From Anaspis maculata (Eukaryota; Arthropoda; Insecta; Coleoptera; Scraptiidae): a DNA stretch of 64,000 nucleotides. This document shows positions 12,456-24,980 of this stretch, one piece after another; position 1 is the stretch's first letter, and each line of letters starts with the position of its first letter. The notes beneath the pieces are model-generated. The model was not told the origin of the DNA. It did no database searches and worked only from the letters and a program-made list of their open reading frames with translations. The stretch spans positions 121,151,050 to 121,215,049 of the forward strand of contig OX421961.1 in assembly GCA_949128115.1 (NCBI GenBank), in the 5' to 3' direction. The position numbers and the translations under genes are program-made.

Positions 12456-12860
12456 CACTAGTTTTTCTTTATAATTTTGATAAAAAATCTCGAAATTCTG
12501 AGATAAAGTCAGAATTCTGAGTTCAAAGTCGGAATTCTGAGTTTGAAAGTCAGACTTCTGAGATTCAAGTCGTAATTTTGAGTATAAAAGTCAGAATTCC
12601 GAGATTGAAGTCAAAATTCTGAGTTTCAAACTTGAAATTCTGCGCAATTGGAATTGTGCGCACGCAGAGTTCCGACTTGAAACTCTATTGTGCGCGCGGA
12701 GAATTCTGAGCTTGATACTCAGAATTCCGACTTTCAACTCAGCATTCTGACTTTAATCCCAGAATTCTGACTTTAAAATCAGAATTCCGACTTCAAACTT
12801 AGAATTCTGACTTTAATCTTAAAGTTTCGAGTTTCTTTCGAAATTATAGAAAAACTTTCA
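12456..12860. repeat. foldback array of ~19-bp GAATTC-centred units
   Basis: The left half consists of repeats of the form AAGTCAGAATTCTGAGTTT. The right half has the inverted form CTCAGAATTCCGACTTT. They meet near 12665 at a GCGCAATTGGAATTGTGCGC-type palindrome. Outer arms (agtttttctttataatttt and aaattatagaaaaact) close the structure, so this is probably a small foldback MITE filled with tandem palindromes. No coding potential. Confidence 0.75.
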
Positions 12861-13340
12861 TGTCCGCTCTGCGCCTCCGTATTTGTGTGCTGTCTTTCAT
12901 AAAATGCCATTACCGCAATTTTGACTTCATACATGGATGAAGCGACTGCGAATTAATGAGAACAGATACAAATCATGTCAATGCAACATGGAGAAAATGA
13001 TGAAAATTGATTATTTTGACTAGATGAAGAAAATATTTTTTCCAAATGCGACGAGTGAAAAATTCAATGCTGTCAATATTCACTTTAGAGTTGTGTGCTT
13101 TCTTTTAGATACAGCAATAATCAAAGGTGATTTGGTAGGAAGTCCTTGCACACAAAACTTCGGGGGGCTCCTGCAGCCCCCCTAAGGAATGTTTTTTGGA
13201 TGGATCGACTTTAAGAACCCTGAAGAGCAATCCTGCCAAAGGAAATTGCTTCTTCATCAAATACCGTATTCTTCCAAATAGGTATTAGAGTATGGCGCCA
13301 CTTTTATACCTTCACACTATCAAGGGCGTGAAATAGTTTT
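12861..13340. other. no gene seen; one GC-rich hairpin
   Basis: Unique-looking AT-rich sequence. The only structure seen is the hairpin at about 13162-13182, in which GGGGGGCT pairs with AGCCCCCC. Confidence 0.5.
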
Positions 13341-13499
13341 TTATTTTCGTGGTATGTATAGTAAAACTATTCTCTATGATGTCGGCTCTTGAATCGATCA
13401 TTTCGCATAAATCTGATACGATGCGATGGCATAATCTTTGCTTATACTCGGAAATTCCACGAAGTTGTCAAGTAACTTTGTACCTGCTACACCTACTCT

Positions 13500-14250
13500 T
13501 CGATAAGAACCCTAATCTAAACCATCAGCGAGTCATGCACCTCAATCATAACAATTATTTTATACTCTGTAACAAGCGAGGAAGCGGGCGCCGCCGCCAT
13601 TATTTCATGTTTATATCCAGAGTGCCACTTTTCGTCCTTCCTGCTCCAGCAGGAAAGTGCTAACTTCATTAGCGCCGCGCACGGCAAATTGGCGTAATTT
13701 GTCCGCAATAAGATAAGACGTAAGAACACGAGAAAAAACAATTGTTACGCCCGGCGCAATCTGATTACGTCGCGGTTGTGCGCTAATTAGGGCCGGTAAT
13801 TATTGTTGATTGCCGCAATTATAAACAATATCAAGTTATGTTCTTCGCCGTGCCGGCGTGCAGCGCGCGGTGCTTCTCCGATTGGACGACGTTAAAAGCC
13901 TCCCGGAGAACGAGGTGGCACTCTGATTCAGTCCAAATAACATAATCACTATTTTCAGAGAGCGCGAGAGCCAGAACTGGCCAGAGATCACACTAAGAGG
14001 TTTTAAATTCAAACAATAGCCTTGTTCCATTTCACAAATTGCCGGTCCGACACACCTGAGACTCCCCTCCGCTCCGGCTGGATGGGCGCTTCTTTGTCTT
14101 TTGTGATTCTCTGGCCGTGCTGCCGCGCGCCGTGCCATCATCATCATCGGTTAATTCGCCTCTGGTGCGTCAATCTGGCTAATTGATATTTTCTTTTTAA
14201 ATTTTTCAGATAAATGAGAAGGATATAATTGCTGGGTTCCGAGTAATCAT
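13500..14250. promoter_or_regulatory. non-repetitive CpG-containing stretch, candidate cis-regulatory DNA
   Basis: None of the window's repeats occur here. TAATTA or TAATTG homeodomain-type cores sit in GC-rich surroundings (for example gctaattagggcc, ggtaattattgttg, ggttaattcgcc, ctggctaattgatat). There are also gcgcaatctgattacg and stretches such as tagcgccgcgcacggc. The six-frame translations contain nothing recognisable. This texture resembles conserved non-coding elements around insect developmental genes, but no comparison could be run. Confidence 0.3.
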
Positions 14251-14561
14251 CGAGAAATGATTGGAATGCAAACAAGAATTCAATGTGGGTGAATCTTTGC
14301 TTTGACTATAGGTAAACAGGGCGATCGCGGAATGGCGTATCAGAACAGTACTTATTACAACATATAGAATTTTTATGAAGCTCGAAAAAATTTATTGTAA
14401 AAAATTTCAACATTTATTTTTGAAGCTATAATAGTTCAAAGTTTGGTCCTTCGAACCCTTCTAGTATCGTTATTTCCAAAGATTTCAGTTAACTGTTGGT
14501 GGCAGAGTTATGTGAAAAAAATATCAGCTACTAGATGTGAACTAGGTTTACATTTACTATG

Positions 14562-14713
14562 CAGGGCGAATCATGATAAAGAAAAATCGAATTTTTAAAA
14601 TAAAGCCTTGAAAAATGACTATATGCTCTACGCATTGTTGAGAGGATCAGTGGAATGATTGGTTTGAAAACATTTTCGGGAAAAAAAATTCTCAAGGTTT
14701 CTGGTTCACCCTG
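14562..14713. mobile_element. 152-bp MITE with CAGGGYGAA ends
   Basis: The left end CAGGGCGAATCATGA pairs with the complement of the right end CAGGGTGAACCAGAAA. The right side is followed by TA; the left side now reads TG. The surrounding 14250-15220 is AT-rich with no gene seen. Confidence 0.6.
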
Positions 14714-15219
14714 TATAGTAAATTGAAATTTAATACACATCCAGTACCTATAGTTGATATTTTTTTTCATATTAAATATTTTGGAATAACTTAACATATG
14801 GGCTCAAAAAACCAAACTTTGATTTTTCATAACTTCGAAAATGAAAGTCAAAGAATAATTTCCATTAACTTGGTGATGGGACTTATAAAAAAGATGCTAT
14901 ACATATACTGTCGCACTAATCTGGTCTGGTGCGCCATTTCGTGATCATCGCACACCTATAGGTAGGTAGGTACTTTCCAGATTCTAATTTACTTTTCGAA
15001 GTCATCATTCATGCGAATTGCGAGTTTTTCTAATTATTATGCGAAGATGAAACTTTATTGTCTACTCTTACGTTTTACGAGCATAGGTAGAAATTTTATT
15101 TTTAAACCTCTTTATCATACAGAAAGCGGCGGCTAGAGTTTGGTACTTTTGTTTTTTCAGAATTATATTTTTATTTTTACCTGGTAGCTTGTCCTTGATA
15201 GGTAGATCTTCCATACCTT

Positions 15220-17132
15220 CCAAATGGTGGGGTGTACCTCCAAATATCGTCTAATTGAAACACCTATAAAAGTTCCAACAGCTTCACTTCTGAATCTGGC
15301 AAGCCGTCAAAGAGTTCCTCCATCAACTGTACGGGTTTGTGGCTTATACCGGAATCGGAGTTTCTGGGTTTGTAGCTTGCCTTCCAGTCGGAGTTTCCAG
15401 AAAATATCGCGACAACCTTCCATATCTTCCAAATGGTTTAACATATCGAGTTATATCAATTTCGGCTAGAGATCTGTTGCATTCAAGGACAATCGGTCAA
15501 CTCCAAGGCATCTTTAGTAGATCATCAACTGCTAACATCGCGAAAGATATTTTTTGTGGAGTAAAAAATTCGGATCTTTGTCTGAACTTCCAATCTTCGA
15601 GTTTGGAAATGGCTTGGCTTTGTGGAGGACTGAATGAATTTGCAACCGTGAATTTCCTTGAATTTTTGGAAGGACATCGCAAACGCCAAACGCAATATCT
15701 GTAACCGGAAATGTTGAGCTCATTTTCATTCTTCCAAAGCTTTTGAACCAATGGGGTACGCTAGACAATTATAGTCACTTCTCAACCCTGACGATGCTTA
15801 ACAGCGAAACCGGTTGGCCAAAGAAGTATTAATAATTATTTATGGTGTAACTACAAGCAAAATAAAAAGTACCTATTATTCTCTTGTTCCATGAAATCCA
15901 ACCAAAAATTCAAATAACTGTAGTTGAACTGCAAGAACCGATTTATAAGATTCGAAGTGAGGGGGGCCGTTTTAAACCGATTATTAGCAACAATTGCGAT
16001 TCTACTAAAAGGTCCGAACCCTTAAATTGACGAACGCGATTTTATTTCAATTTAAATGTTGAATCTCCAGCTATTCTTGAAATTCAGCAAGCCCGAATAA
16101 TTTGAAGGTGTAGCAACGTAGATGAAGCTCATTCATGAGTTTCTTAGTCTTACTCACCAGGTCTGGCATACCGCAAGTTACAACTCCAGCCCACCAGGTC
16201 CAGAGTTCCACTTTTTGAGCCCTATCAGTCAGCTTGAAAGAGCCTGATTCTGCTGAAGCGAACCGGTTTGTCGTCGAGTGAGTGCCACCTCGTGACGAGG
16301 CCAAGGCTCTTTTTCCAACAGAACACTAGCACAATCGCGCAATGTGCACAATTCCTACTCCTCTTTAAAACGACAGTGGACGGACGGACTATACTGCGTG
16401 TTTACCAATCAGTGGGTCAGCGCGCCGTTTTTTTGAATAACAACGGGGCACTGATATTGTATTCCAGTGTGCAAGCGATACTACTTATCGATGGAAAACC
16501 CTGTAAGATCATTTTGCTACATTTTGCATAATTCATACGTGGAAGTTGAATCGTTGGCGCCCTCTTTTAACCGTCTCTGAACTCTGCCTCCTTTATTCTC
16601 CCGTTCTACTGACATTTTATTGATTTTTCTGATTCATTTTCAAGGTAAACTGAATACGGCAAGCTTCAGTCACAATAGTACAATAGTGAAATTTCATAAG
16701 TTACATTCAAGAGGAGTTCAAGAGGAAAAAAGTTCACTGTCATATTTTGGCAAATATTTGTCGAAAAAATTGGACTACCCTCCTTATATTATTTCTACAT
16801 TAACATTACTTACCGCAGTGAAGTTGTGAAAAATCACTTCACGCGACCTCTAAGCAGGTCAATAACGGCCTACTTCACAGCTAGTAGTGAGAAAATAATG
16901 TTTTTTGGTTTTTTCAGTTGTGGTATTCCCCCTTTGTTTTGTTCGTACGTTGGTACCTGAAGTAGGTACGGTCGTTGACGTTCGTAGCGTTTGCAATTGA
17001 AAGAGGAAGATAGCGCTGCGCCAGGCGAGCCGGACGAGCGGCAGCCGCGGACAAAGAAGAGAATCAGCTGTGGGGAAGAACACGTGATTTAGAAGTGCAA
17101 CGAGTGTATGTCGGTTTCTCCTTATTTAAGGT
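15220..17132. other. no supported gene; one dispersed repeat fragment
   Basis: About 15285-15375, read on the minus strand, resembles 50215-50330 on the plus strand, sharing ataagccacaaaccc. The rest looks unique. At 16960-17050 the sequence is GC-rich (gcgctgcgccaggcgagccg) and could be transcribed or regulatory, but I found no frame to support an exon. Confidence 0.4.
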
Positions 17133-17801
17133 CGGTCTTTCTTTGATTATTGTATCGTAATTCTGGCTTCCACCCACTCACCAAATCATGCATTTCGATA
17201 CCTATTTTGTCCGCGAAACTATTGTACATAACACGAAATGCTTTGTTCTCTTTGTTCTCAACGGGCTTGCATAACCCGCCGTTTTCCCCTTTGAAATCAA
17301 GGTGCTTCGCACTGCTTTGAGTTTTTGTAATTTATCTACTCCCAAATGATCTTAATATTGATGGCAAAAGCCGTAAATCCAAGGTGGGTGTGCTTTTTGC
17401 GCACTCATGACGTGACCTCAAGGCCGCGCTTCCGCGCATACCTCGAGGTTTCAATTATTGTTTCTTTTCCACAAGTTACGTCACAAACAGTAAGACGACA
17501 AAAAGAAACTCCACTACGCCAAAATCAGCCGCTAAGTAGAGAACAGTACTTTTTATGATTCATTTTTATTTCATTGTTCATTGTCGGGTTATACCTGAAA
17601 GTAAACGAAGGAAAGAAGACTTGCACGCTTCTCCGTGTCCTGTGGGGGGGGGTTCCACCTGCTCGTATGAATCTGCCTTGTTGAGTCTACTAACCTTTTC
17701 TTATTTGGGGGGAAATAATTATAACGACGAAGAGAGGGCCACAGGTTGGCTCGAGTCGATTTTCTTGTATTTACTGTTATTTCTTGTATGTGATTACTGT
17801 T
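17133..17801. repeat. 669-bp direct repeat, copy 1
   Basis: Identical to 19384-20052 apart from about five substitutions seen by eye and no indels (constant offset of 2251). The boundaries are sharp: cggtctttctttgatt at the start and gtgattactgtt at the end. It lacks TG...CA ends and no target duplication was found, so LTR status is not supported. A tandem segmental duplication with a truncated second copy fits equally well. Confidence 0.9.
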
Positions 17802-17921
17802 GTAACGTTCAATTTTCGCACCAGGAACTTGAAATAAATAGATAGGACAAAAAGGAGAGAACCGGCCTTATCGCGCCACTTCTTAGTGAATTTCGGCGAG
17901 CTCAAAAAAAAAAGTTAGATA

Positions 17922-18340
17922 GTGGAAGCTAGTTTTAAAGACGTGCTGAGAGCGTTGAAAATTTCCGAAGCCAAAAGGATTTATTATTATCCTACCAGAG
18001 AGGTCTTCTGGGATTCCACGGCTACGAAATTTTATTATTGGAACGGTACCTGGCAAAAGGTCCGATTTTCTACGCAAGTATTGCGGATTTTTACGCTCGA
18101 GCACCGACGTTTTCCATCTTGTAGCTACCGCTTCTCGTTATCTTCGAAACCGAAAATTGAAAGCAAAATTACAGGCTCTTCTGGTAAGCTATTTTGCGTC
18201 CACTATTTTCTTCGCCACCTACAATTTCTCTTATTACCTACAGTCTCCAGAGTGGGTGTTTTACATCCCGATTTTCCTGAAGAAAAGTGCGTCGTGTGAG
18301 CCGATTTTCACACCACCTTCGAGGCTCCCATTTAAGTGAC
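17922..18340 (+). pseudogene. possible decayed ORF, unrecognised
   Basis: A frame starting at 17922 reads MEASFKDVLRALKIS and continues to about 18060. Coding-like text then carries on in other frames (YASIADFYARAPTFSIL, then RYLRNRKLKAKLQALL), as if frameshifted. It lies between the two 669-bp direct repeats, so it may belong to a retroelement or to a duplicated host fragment. I recognise no family, and chance is not excluded. Confidence 0.25.
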
Positions 18341-19383
18341 TCACGCCGTTCTACTTCATCCGCTTTGTCTATTTCTTCATCCGACTGGGATAAATCGTCT
18401 TTCCTGTGGAAGTTGAGTGACCGGTGACGTCAGCAACTCACCACCCTGTGTTTTTTTTCCGAGGGTCAAGTCAACATCAACACCACGTGTCAATTCGTGA
18501 CGTCAACGCCGTGTTTTCTCGTGCGAGAAATCTGCAGCTTGGATAACCAGCAAGAAGAAGTGTTGAGTACCTCATGCTAAAATTTATTGTTTTTATTGTG
18601 TATTTCACCGATTTAATTTGGAAAATCATTAAGTAATTAATACTCGTCGTGTAGTTACAGTGCGTTCGTAGTGAAAATCTCATTTAATTTGTCGTTCTAT
18701 TAATAATAATATTTAATTATCACTTGCCTACGTTAGGGTCAGGTACCTCTTTTATCTTCGCTAGTCCATATGAGTTTGTGACTCAAGAGTAGTCATTGCG
18801 CAAATTTCAGGTGAAGAACGTGACGTCACGGGGTTCAGTTAGTTTGCAAGGTAAACATTTTTGACTTCAGTTTTAGAAGTAGGTAACTACGTTAAGATAA
18901 AATAAAAGAGTACCTTCCTCCCTTGTGTATTAGAATTGACAATTAGTGTGCCTTTTTTTAAATTATTTAAATAAACATCACTTGTGTATAAATAATTACG
19001 TAACTTCGACTTACACTTATCAAATTTCCCTCGAATTACAAACTGTTATTTTCCTTTATTTACTGTGCCGGTCTGAAATATCTGCGGGAATAAATCCATA
19101 ATTGGGAACTCAAGTTTTATTGAACAGCCCCTTTGCAACCCCGAAATAGTGAGTATTCTTCTAATCGAGTAAGTTTTAAATCCTGAATTTGGTCGGTACG
19201 GTGCGAGGTTCGGTCACAGGTCTCACTCTTGACCGATCTACGGGTGTAACTAAGAGTGTGGCGCCCCCTTGAACTTTAACTTCGAACGATACCCACCTCT
19301 CCAGCCTTCTGAGCAGCGGGACACCCTCGATCATAGTGATCCACCCTCGTAGCTGACCAAAAGGATAATTGTAGGTGTTACAG
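18341..19383. other. unique interval between direct repeats
   Basis: AT-rich sequence with several AATAAA words (such as 18900-18905), a TATA-like tgtataaata near 18984 and a tggcgcccc near 19259 that faintly resembles a tRNA primer-binding site. No reading frame. These hints are too weak for an LTR call. Confidence 0.3.
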
Positions 19384-20052
19384 CGGTCTTTCTTTGATTA
19401 TTGTATCGTAATTCTGGCTTCCACCCACTCACCAAATCATGCATTACGATACCTATTTTGTCCGCGAAACTATTGTACATAACACGAAATGCTTTGTTCT
19501 CTTTGTTCTCAACGGGCTTGCATAACCCGCCGTTTTCCCCTTTGAAATCAAGGTGCTTCGCACTGCTTTGAGTTTTTGTAATTTATCTACTCCCAAATGA
19601 TCTTAATATTGATGGCAAAAGCCGTAAATCCAATGTGGGTGTGCTTTTTGCGCACTCATGACGTGACCTCAAGGCCGCGCTTCCGCGCGTACCTCGAGGT
19701 TTCAATTATTGTTTCTTTTCCACAAGTTACGTCACAAACAGTAAGACGACAAAAAGAAACTCCACTACGCCAAAATCAGCCGCTAAGTAGAGAACAGTAC
19801 TTTTTATGATTCATTTTCATTTCATTGTTCATTGTCGGGTTATACCTGAAAGTAAACGAAGGAAAGAAGACTTGCACGCTTCTCCGTGTCCTGTGGGGGG
19901 GGGTTCCACCTGCTCGTATGAATCTGCCTTGTTGAGTCTACTAACCTTTTCTTATTTGGGGGGAAATAATTATAACGACGAAGAGAGGGCCACAGGTTAG
20001 CTCGAGTCGATTTTCTTGTATTTACTGTTATTTCTTGTATGTGATTACTGTT
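19384..20052. repeat. 669-bp direct repeat, copy 2
   Basis: Second copy of 17133-17801, about 99% identical by eye. After 20052 the sequences diverge abruptly (tttactaacc here, tgtaacgttc after copy 1). Confidence 0.9.
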
Positions 20053-20149
20053 TACTAACCATTGTTCTGTTTTGAATGTAAGTATGTATCTGGGGGGTTT
20101 TTGATGGGTAACTTCTGGGGAATTTTGGACGAATGCGTTACAGATACTT

Positions 20150-20410
20150 CTTTCTTCCAATTGCTTACAAAGAGTATGACCAACTTTCAAATGCTCTACT
20201 TATTTATCTCTCACCTGTTTCTTTTTTATTCATTTACCTGTTTATCTCTGATTTGTTTCTTGTTTATTCATCTACATCATTGCTTATCATTTGTTTTTTG
20301 CTGATTTATCCACTTGTTTACTTATCATTTGTTTCTTACTGATTTATGTACTTATTTACCGATCGTCTCTTCATTGTTTACTTATCTATCAATTTGACTT
20401 CTTTTCTTTT
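20150..20410. repeat. pyrimidine-rich degenerate tandem repeat
   Basis: Imperfect units of about 35-40 bp built on ttgtttcttnntnatttatctac. No protein meaning; the open frames here are low-complexity by-products. 20411-21126 is otherwise unremarkable. Confidence 0.6.
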
Positions 20411-21126
20411 GTTTGTAAAGTGTAAAGATCAATTGCTGAACGTAAAGTTTTCTCCAAATCGTAAGCAGGCGAGTTTCCTTTTGTTGTTACGTGAATAACT
20501 TGTAAACGAAGCAAATGTACCAAAGAGGTTCAAGCACCGATTCACGCTGACTTGAGCAATGCATTACTGGAGTAACTTTCCTGTCATTTCATAATGACTC
20601 ATTCACACTCGACTTTGTTCAGATCATTTGGGAAGGGATTTTTCAGCAATCAACTAGGCTATACGCATGGGTTTCTTTGACGTGTTCTTCCCATGTGTGC
20701 CTGTCAGCGAATACGTCACTTTTTCTTTTGCGATCGAATTGACAGTTTGACATGTTCCATGATTTCTTGTTTTGTTTTGTAAATCTAATTATGTGTTCAT
20801 TTCATTGTTGTAAATTCCTGCATTGTCTAAATAATTTGTGATGATTTCTCTTGTTTTGTGTTTTGTAGTGTCATTTTATCACTGTCAATAGGTGTTTTGA
20901 GAAAAGAAACAAATTCATCTAAAACTTTGCAATTGATTTCCAATAAAACATTCATTTTGCTTGCATTTCATTCGCGTTTCATTCAAGAATTAAACCTCAT
21001 CCCCAACGACACATTCTCATATCGAGTAAGAACTCAACACAACGTAGGTGAAAGGTAAACGACGTGGAGAAGGGAAGGAACAACGACGATCACTGCCAGA
21101 CATCGAAAACGGGGTACACTACAGAA

Positions 21127-23315
21127 TGGTGCCGTGACCACGATATACTACACAGTGGCATTTGCATGTTCCATATGCTTCGCTTTATATGAACGTTCAG
21201 CTTCTTTCTTCTTTTTCGCCCTGTACTCTTATACGCCGGCAGCATGGTTAACGCTGATAGGATAGCTACCTTTCTGAACTGGAAAAGTATGATGCAAGTA
21301 ACGGTTCCACCAAGCCTCCCTGCATCAAAAAATGCAAGATATTTTCATCTCACATCCAGACTACCCGAGATATCGGTGAAGAAAATGTTCTAGTAAATCC
21401 TCGGTTTAATGTCCTGTTACTACTGTTTTCCAAGACGACGAAGCAAGAATCGACACATCAGAAGCCACAGCATCCATTCTCGCCGCGAAGTCTTCGAGAT
21501 CAGCGCATAGCTTCAGTGATGAACGGCAATGCTTGACTACAATAATTACAAGCAAACCTGCTCACCTGTGGAGAGAAGTCGAAGTTGCCTACGCTTTGGA
21601 CGATCCCACACGTTCCACTAATCAGCTCTTTCTAACCAGCTGAATATCAGCTCTTTCTAACCAGCTGAATCTTGTAAGTCCGCTCTTTTCTCATGAAGTT
21701 TCCCGCTGGAGCGGCGGTTAAGTCCATCATTTTACAACCAAGAACCAGGAAACTTTTGGCATGAACAATTTGATGTTGTTTGTCTATTTTGCCTTCAAGG
21801 GCCTATTTAGAGATTTTCAAGACCTATTTGCCTACCTATTTTTGCATTTTCAAGAGCCTAAAAGTACGATCTTGACTGATCAACATGGACAATTGGACAA
21901 GACTATAAGATCCAAGTAAGAGCAATGAAGACCGAAGAGACAGCCAAAACAATACAACAAGGAGATGCACTGGGCAAGTGTGTACAGGTGGTGTGTAGGT
22001 ATCTTGTACTGTAAAGAGAAGACCTCGAGGCTCTATCCCCGAAGCATTTGGAAGAAGCGGTAGGGTCAATGTTCTCCTCCGACTGGAAACATCTGACAAA
22101 TGAGATCAGAAAATTTTCAAGACGTTTTACTTGAGAAAAAAGTGCGTTCTTTCTACAACAACGCATCAACATGAAAACGCCGCTTCGATTCGATAATCTC
22201 CAAAGTGCCTACCACTGGCGAACCAGAGGAAGCTATCCAAACCTTCTGAAGAAGATGTTTGACGACGACGTGGTAAAGAAATCCACCAGCTCATGTTCGT
22301 ATCCGGTGAATTTATGCCCCAAAACGGATGGCAGCACGTTCTACTGGAAGCTCGACGATGTTATCAAGAAAAGCAGCCATCATTTGCCGCAAATTGAAGA
22401 AACTTTGACCACTTTGTCTGGACCGAAATGGTTTTTAGCTTGACTCGAATCGTGGCTATGACAAGCCGGACTTTGTCCCGAGGACGAAGATAAAATCTCA
22501 GTCACCGCCGGAAGTAGGTTGTACGAGCTCACTGTCTTACCTCTAGGGCTCTGTAATGCACCAGCTATGTTCTGAGGAGATGCTTCACGATCATGAGGCC
22601 ACCGAAGGATATCTTAGAGTCAACAAAACGTTGGCGATGTTACACGTGAGAGGTTCACTGAGTCAGCTGCCCGAACGACGTAGACGCTTGGGGTCAACAG
22701 TGCGAGGTCTGTCCAGCTAGCAAAGGGCCAAGAGCTAATAGCCGAGGATGACTTAATCAAATCAGTCGATTTGAAGTGCCACTGGAACTGCACTTCGGCT
22801 ATTGACGGAATTTTGAATCAAATGTGCTCCAAGGTCCTGTGATTCTGTGCCTTGCTCCAGAACGAATAGAAAAGTACCCAAAGCGGTTCAAAGGGACTAT
22901 GAGCCTTTGATAAAGATCGTCGACGAACATCAGCGAGACTAGGATCGTTACCTATACAGCTATTTCTTATTGCTTATCGGACTGCCATCCACGATACAAT
23001 GGGAGAGAGAATGCATCGTTCTTTGCCGTGAACTACGTCTTCCTTATTGCAGTCTGGCAGAGCTAAGGAATAAGAATGAGCGATTGACCGGTTGAAAACA
23101 CGGTACAACTTGAGGGCCTACTCTGGAGGGTTCCAAGCAGGCGACCTTGTGTGGCTGTGCAACCCTCAGCGCAAGAAAGGAGTCTCCGATGCTGCATCCG
23201 TCGTAGAAGGGTCCACACCGTGATCAAGAGGATGAACGACATTGTGTACGGATCCAAAGGGGAACTAGAGCCAGACGAAAGTTGCTTACCTGGACCGATT
23301 CGCACGGCACTGAAA
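21127..23315 (+). pseudogene. Ty3/gypsy-type gag-pol fossil
   Basis: Frameshifted remnant of a gypsy polyprotein. About 22010-22130 resembles the linker before reverse transcriptase (EDLEALSPKHLEEAVGSM). RT follows at 22171-22443 (VVKKSTSS, DGSTFYWKLDDV, IEETLTTLSG) and in another frame at about 22470-22590 (PEDEDKISVTAG, LPLGLCNAPAMF). The YVDD motif, thumb and RNase H are deleted: RT jumps directly to the integrase zinc region at about 22593 (HDHEATEGYL, then WGQQCEVCPASKG). It continues through the integrase core end (CRELRLP, about 23027) and the C-terminal DLVWLCNPQRKKG (about 23140) to KVAYLDRF (about 23290). A tggtgccgtgacc at 21127 may be the primer-binding site. 21240-22000 should be gag/protease but is unreadable. 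No 3' LTR was found. Confidence 0.85.
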
Positions 23316-23674
23316 AAATAAGAAAGTACCTGCTAGTGTCGAGCGGGCGTGAAAAGGGGACAGTGTGTTACGAAACTCGCTGGAGACCACAACGTGCAGA
23401 TAAGACACATACCCGCACAATTGGCGGAGGAGCCGTGAACCGAGAGCTTGATTATGGATTATTCGTTAAGCCAATACAGTTTTCTGAAGCATTTATGTAT
23501 GGTCTAGCAACTAATGCTGGATTTAGCCTGAATATGGAATAACAATGGAAACAACGAGAGCTTTCGAAATCTTTCTGGGTCAAGTTTTGAATTTGGTCAA
23601 TAGTACCGCGAGTTCATCACCATGATAAGATTTACGAGAGCTTATGGTACAACTTGGGTTACATACTACATCTA

Positions 23675-23805
23675 CGGGGTGTTTATAAGAAACTGTGATC
23701 GCGGCAGGCATGGGTCGGGCCGAAAAACGCAGTAACAGGCGTGATTGTAGTGATCGAAAGCGGATTCCAAAGGTGATGCGATCACAAACGTTTATAAACA
23801 CCCGG
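23675..23805. mobile_element. 131-bp TA-flanked MITE
   Basis: The ends are CGGGGTGTTTATAAG and the complement of CCGGGTGTTTATAAACG, followed inward by TGTGATCGC on both sides. TA lies outside each end (23673-23674 and 23806-23807). No coding content. Confidence 0.8.
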
Positions 23806-23809
23806 TATA

Positions 23810-24980
23810 TAAGCACTACTGTAAAATTATCTTCTGCCTGTCACAAAAGTTTGGTCACTGACACATGAATAAATGGTGCATTAATAAGGCGCTCTTGATT
23901 TTGTGTTTCTCGTTTACTCTGCATCTCGCTCGATTTCAAGTTGGAGAACGCCCGCGCAAGTCTTGTGTAAGCCCGGTTACTATGGCAACATCCGACGCAA
24001 TGATTGGCTCATCGCCGTAAATGAGTGGCGCTGGCGCAAGTTGCGTCGCTGACTTGAAATTCAGCCGTGAGTCGACGCAGCCAGGTCCGGGCAAACATAC
24101 CGGCGCGCAGCGTCGCAACGGTGGGCAAGGACACCACAGACCACAGCGCTGTGCACGCCATCTACTTCACTCTTAAATGAAACTGACTACAAGATATGTT
24201 TTTATCAAAGCCGCATTCGTTTGCAGCAGCCATGCCCGAAGCGGGAGTGAAGTCCTTATCATCTTGGTATGTAATTATACTTACTATTCTTGCGGATTTA
24301 CCGTCTATGAGAAATCACATTCAATCGTTTTCACAGATCACGATTGTGAATAATCTGAAGGGTGAAGGTCAAGAATTGCAGGTGAACGTTGCTCCGCTGA
24401 GATCCATTTTTGTCTATTCATGCAAGTAGCAGATACAGCGATAACTGGACGCTTCACCTTTTGGTGCGAGTGCGAGATAAATTATTCAGAAGTCATTTTT
24501 ATAGATAGGTAACGTAGCTAGGTATATTTTGATATTTATATTTTCTTGCTATTGGGTAACAACCATCTTCAAAATAAAACATGTAAAAACGATACTGGAA
24601 GTGTGTTGTCCAAAACGCTCACAAATAAAAGAACTCCTGGTTACCTATTGTTTGAAGTGCAGTGTGCAGTGTGCAGTGATGATCCACAGGCAACCAGCTA
24701 CCTGCTTATATCAGTAATATTATTAGATTTTCATTATCGATCGATGTGTCACTTGATGGCAATCAATGAGCAAGTTTTCAAGAGATCTATATCTTGGAGA
24801 GATGAGCTTGATAAAAAAGTATGAGGTGCGTTTCCTACCGCCAGTATTATGCCTAGGTACCTAACTCTGAACAAAATGTTGATGATTGGCCTCAGAAAAT
24901 TGCCTGCAAAATTAAGCAAATGCTTGCACGGGTCAGAGGATGAGTTGAATTGATGTTTAAAAGTCGTGTTCATCGTTATA
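23810..24980. other. no gene recognised
   Basis: 23870-24170 has AATAAA, a CpG-rich tract (ccggcgcgcagcgtcgc) and tatggcaacatccgacgcaatgattgg-like text that could be an LTR or promoter remnant. Frames at 24196-24429 and 24546-24824 look like chance. Confidence 0.35.

Noticed and set aside
12456..12860. CRISPR-like array
   Set aside because: Units are contiguous imperfect palindromes without unique spacers, inverted in the second half, in a eukaryotic genome.
17133..20052. Intact LTR retrotransposon with 669-bp LTRs
   Set aside because: No TG...CA ends, no TSD, no convincing primer-binding site or polypurine tract at the junctions, and no pol between the repeats.
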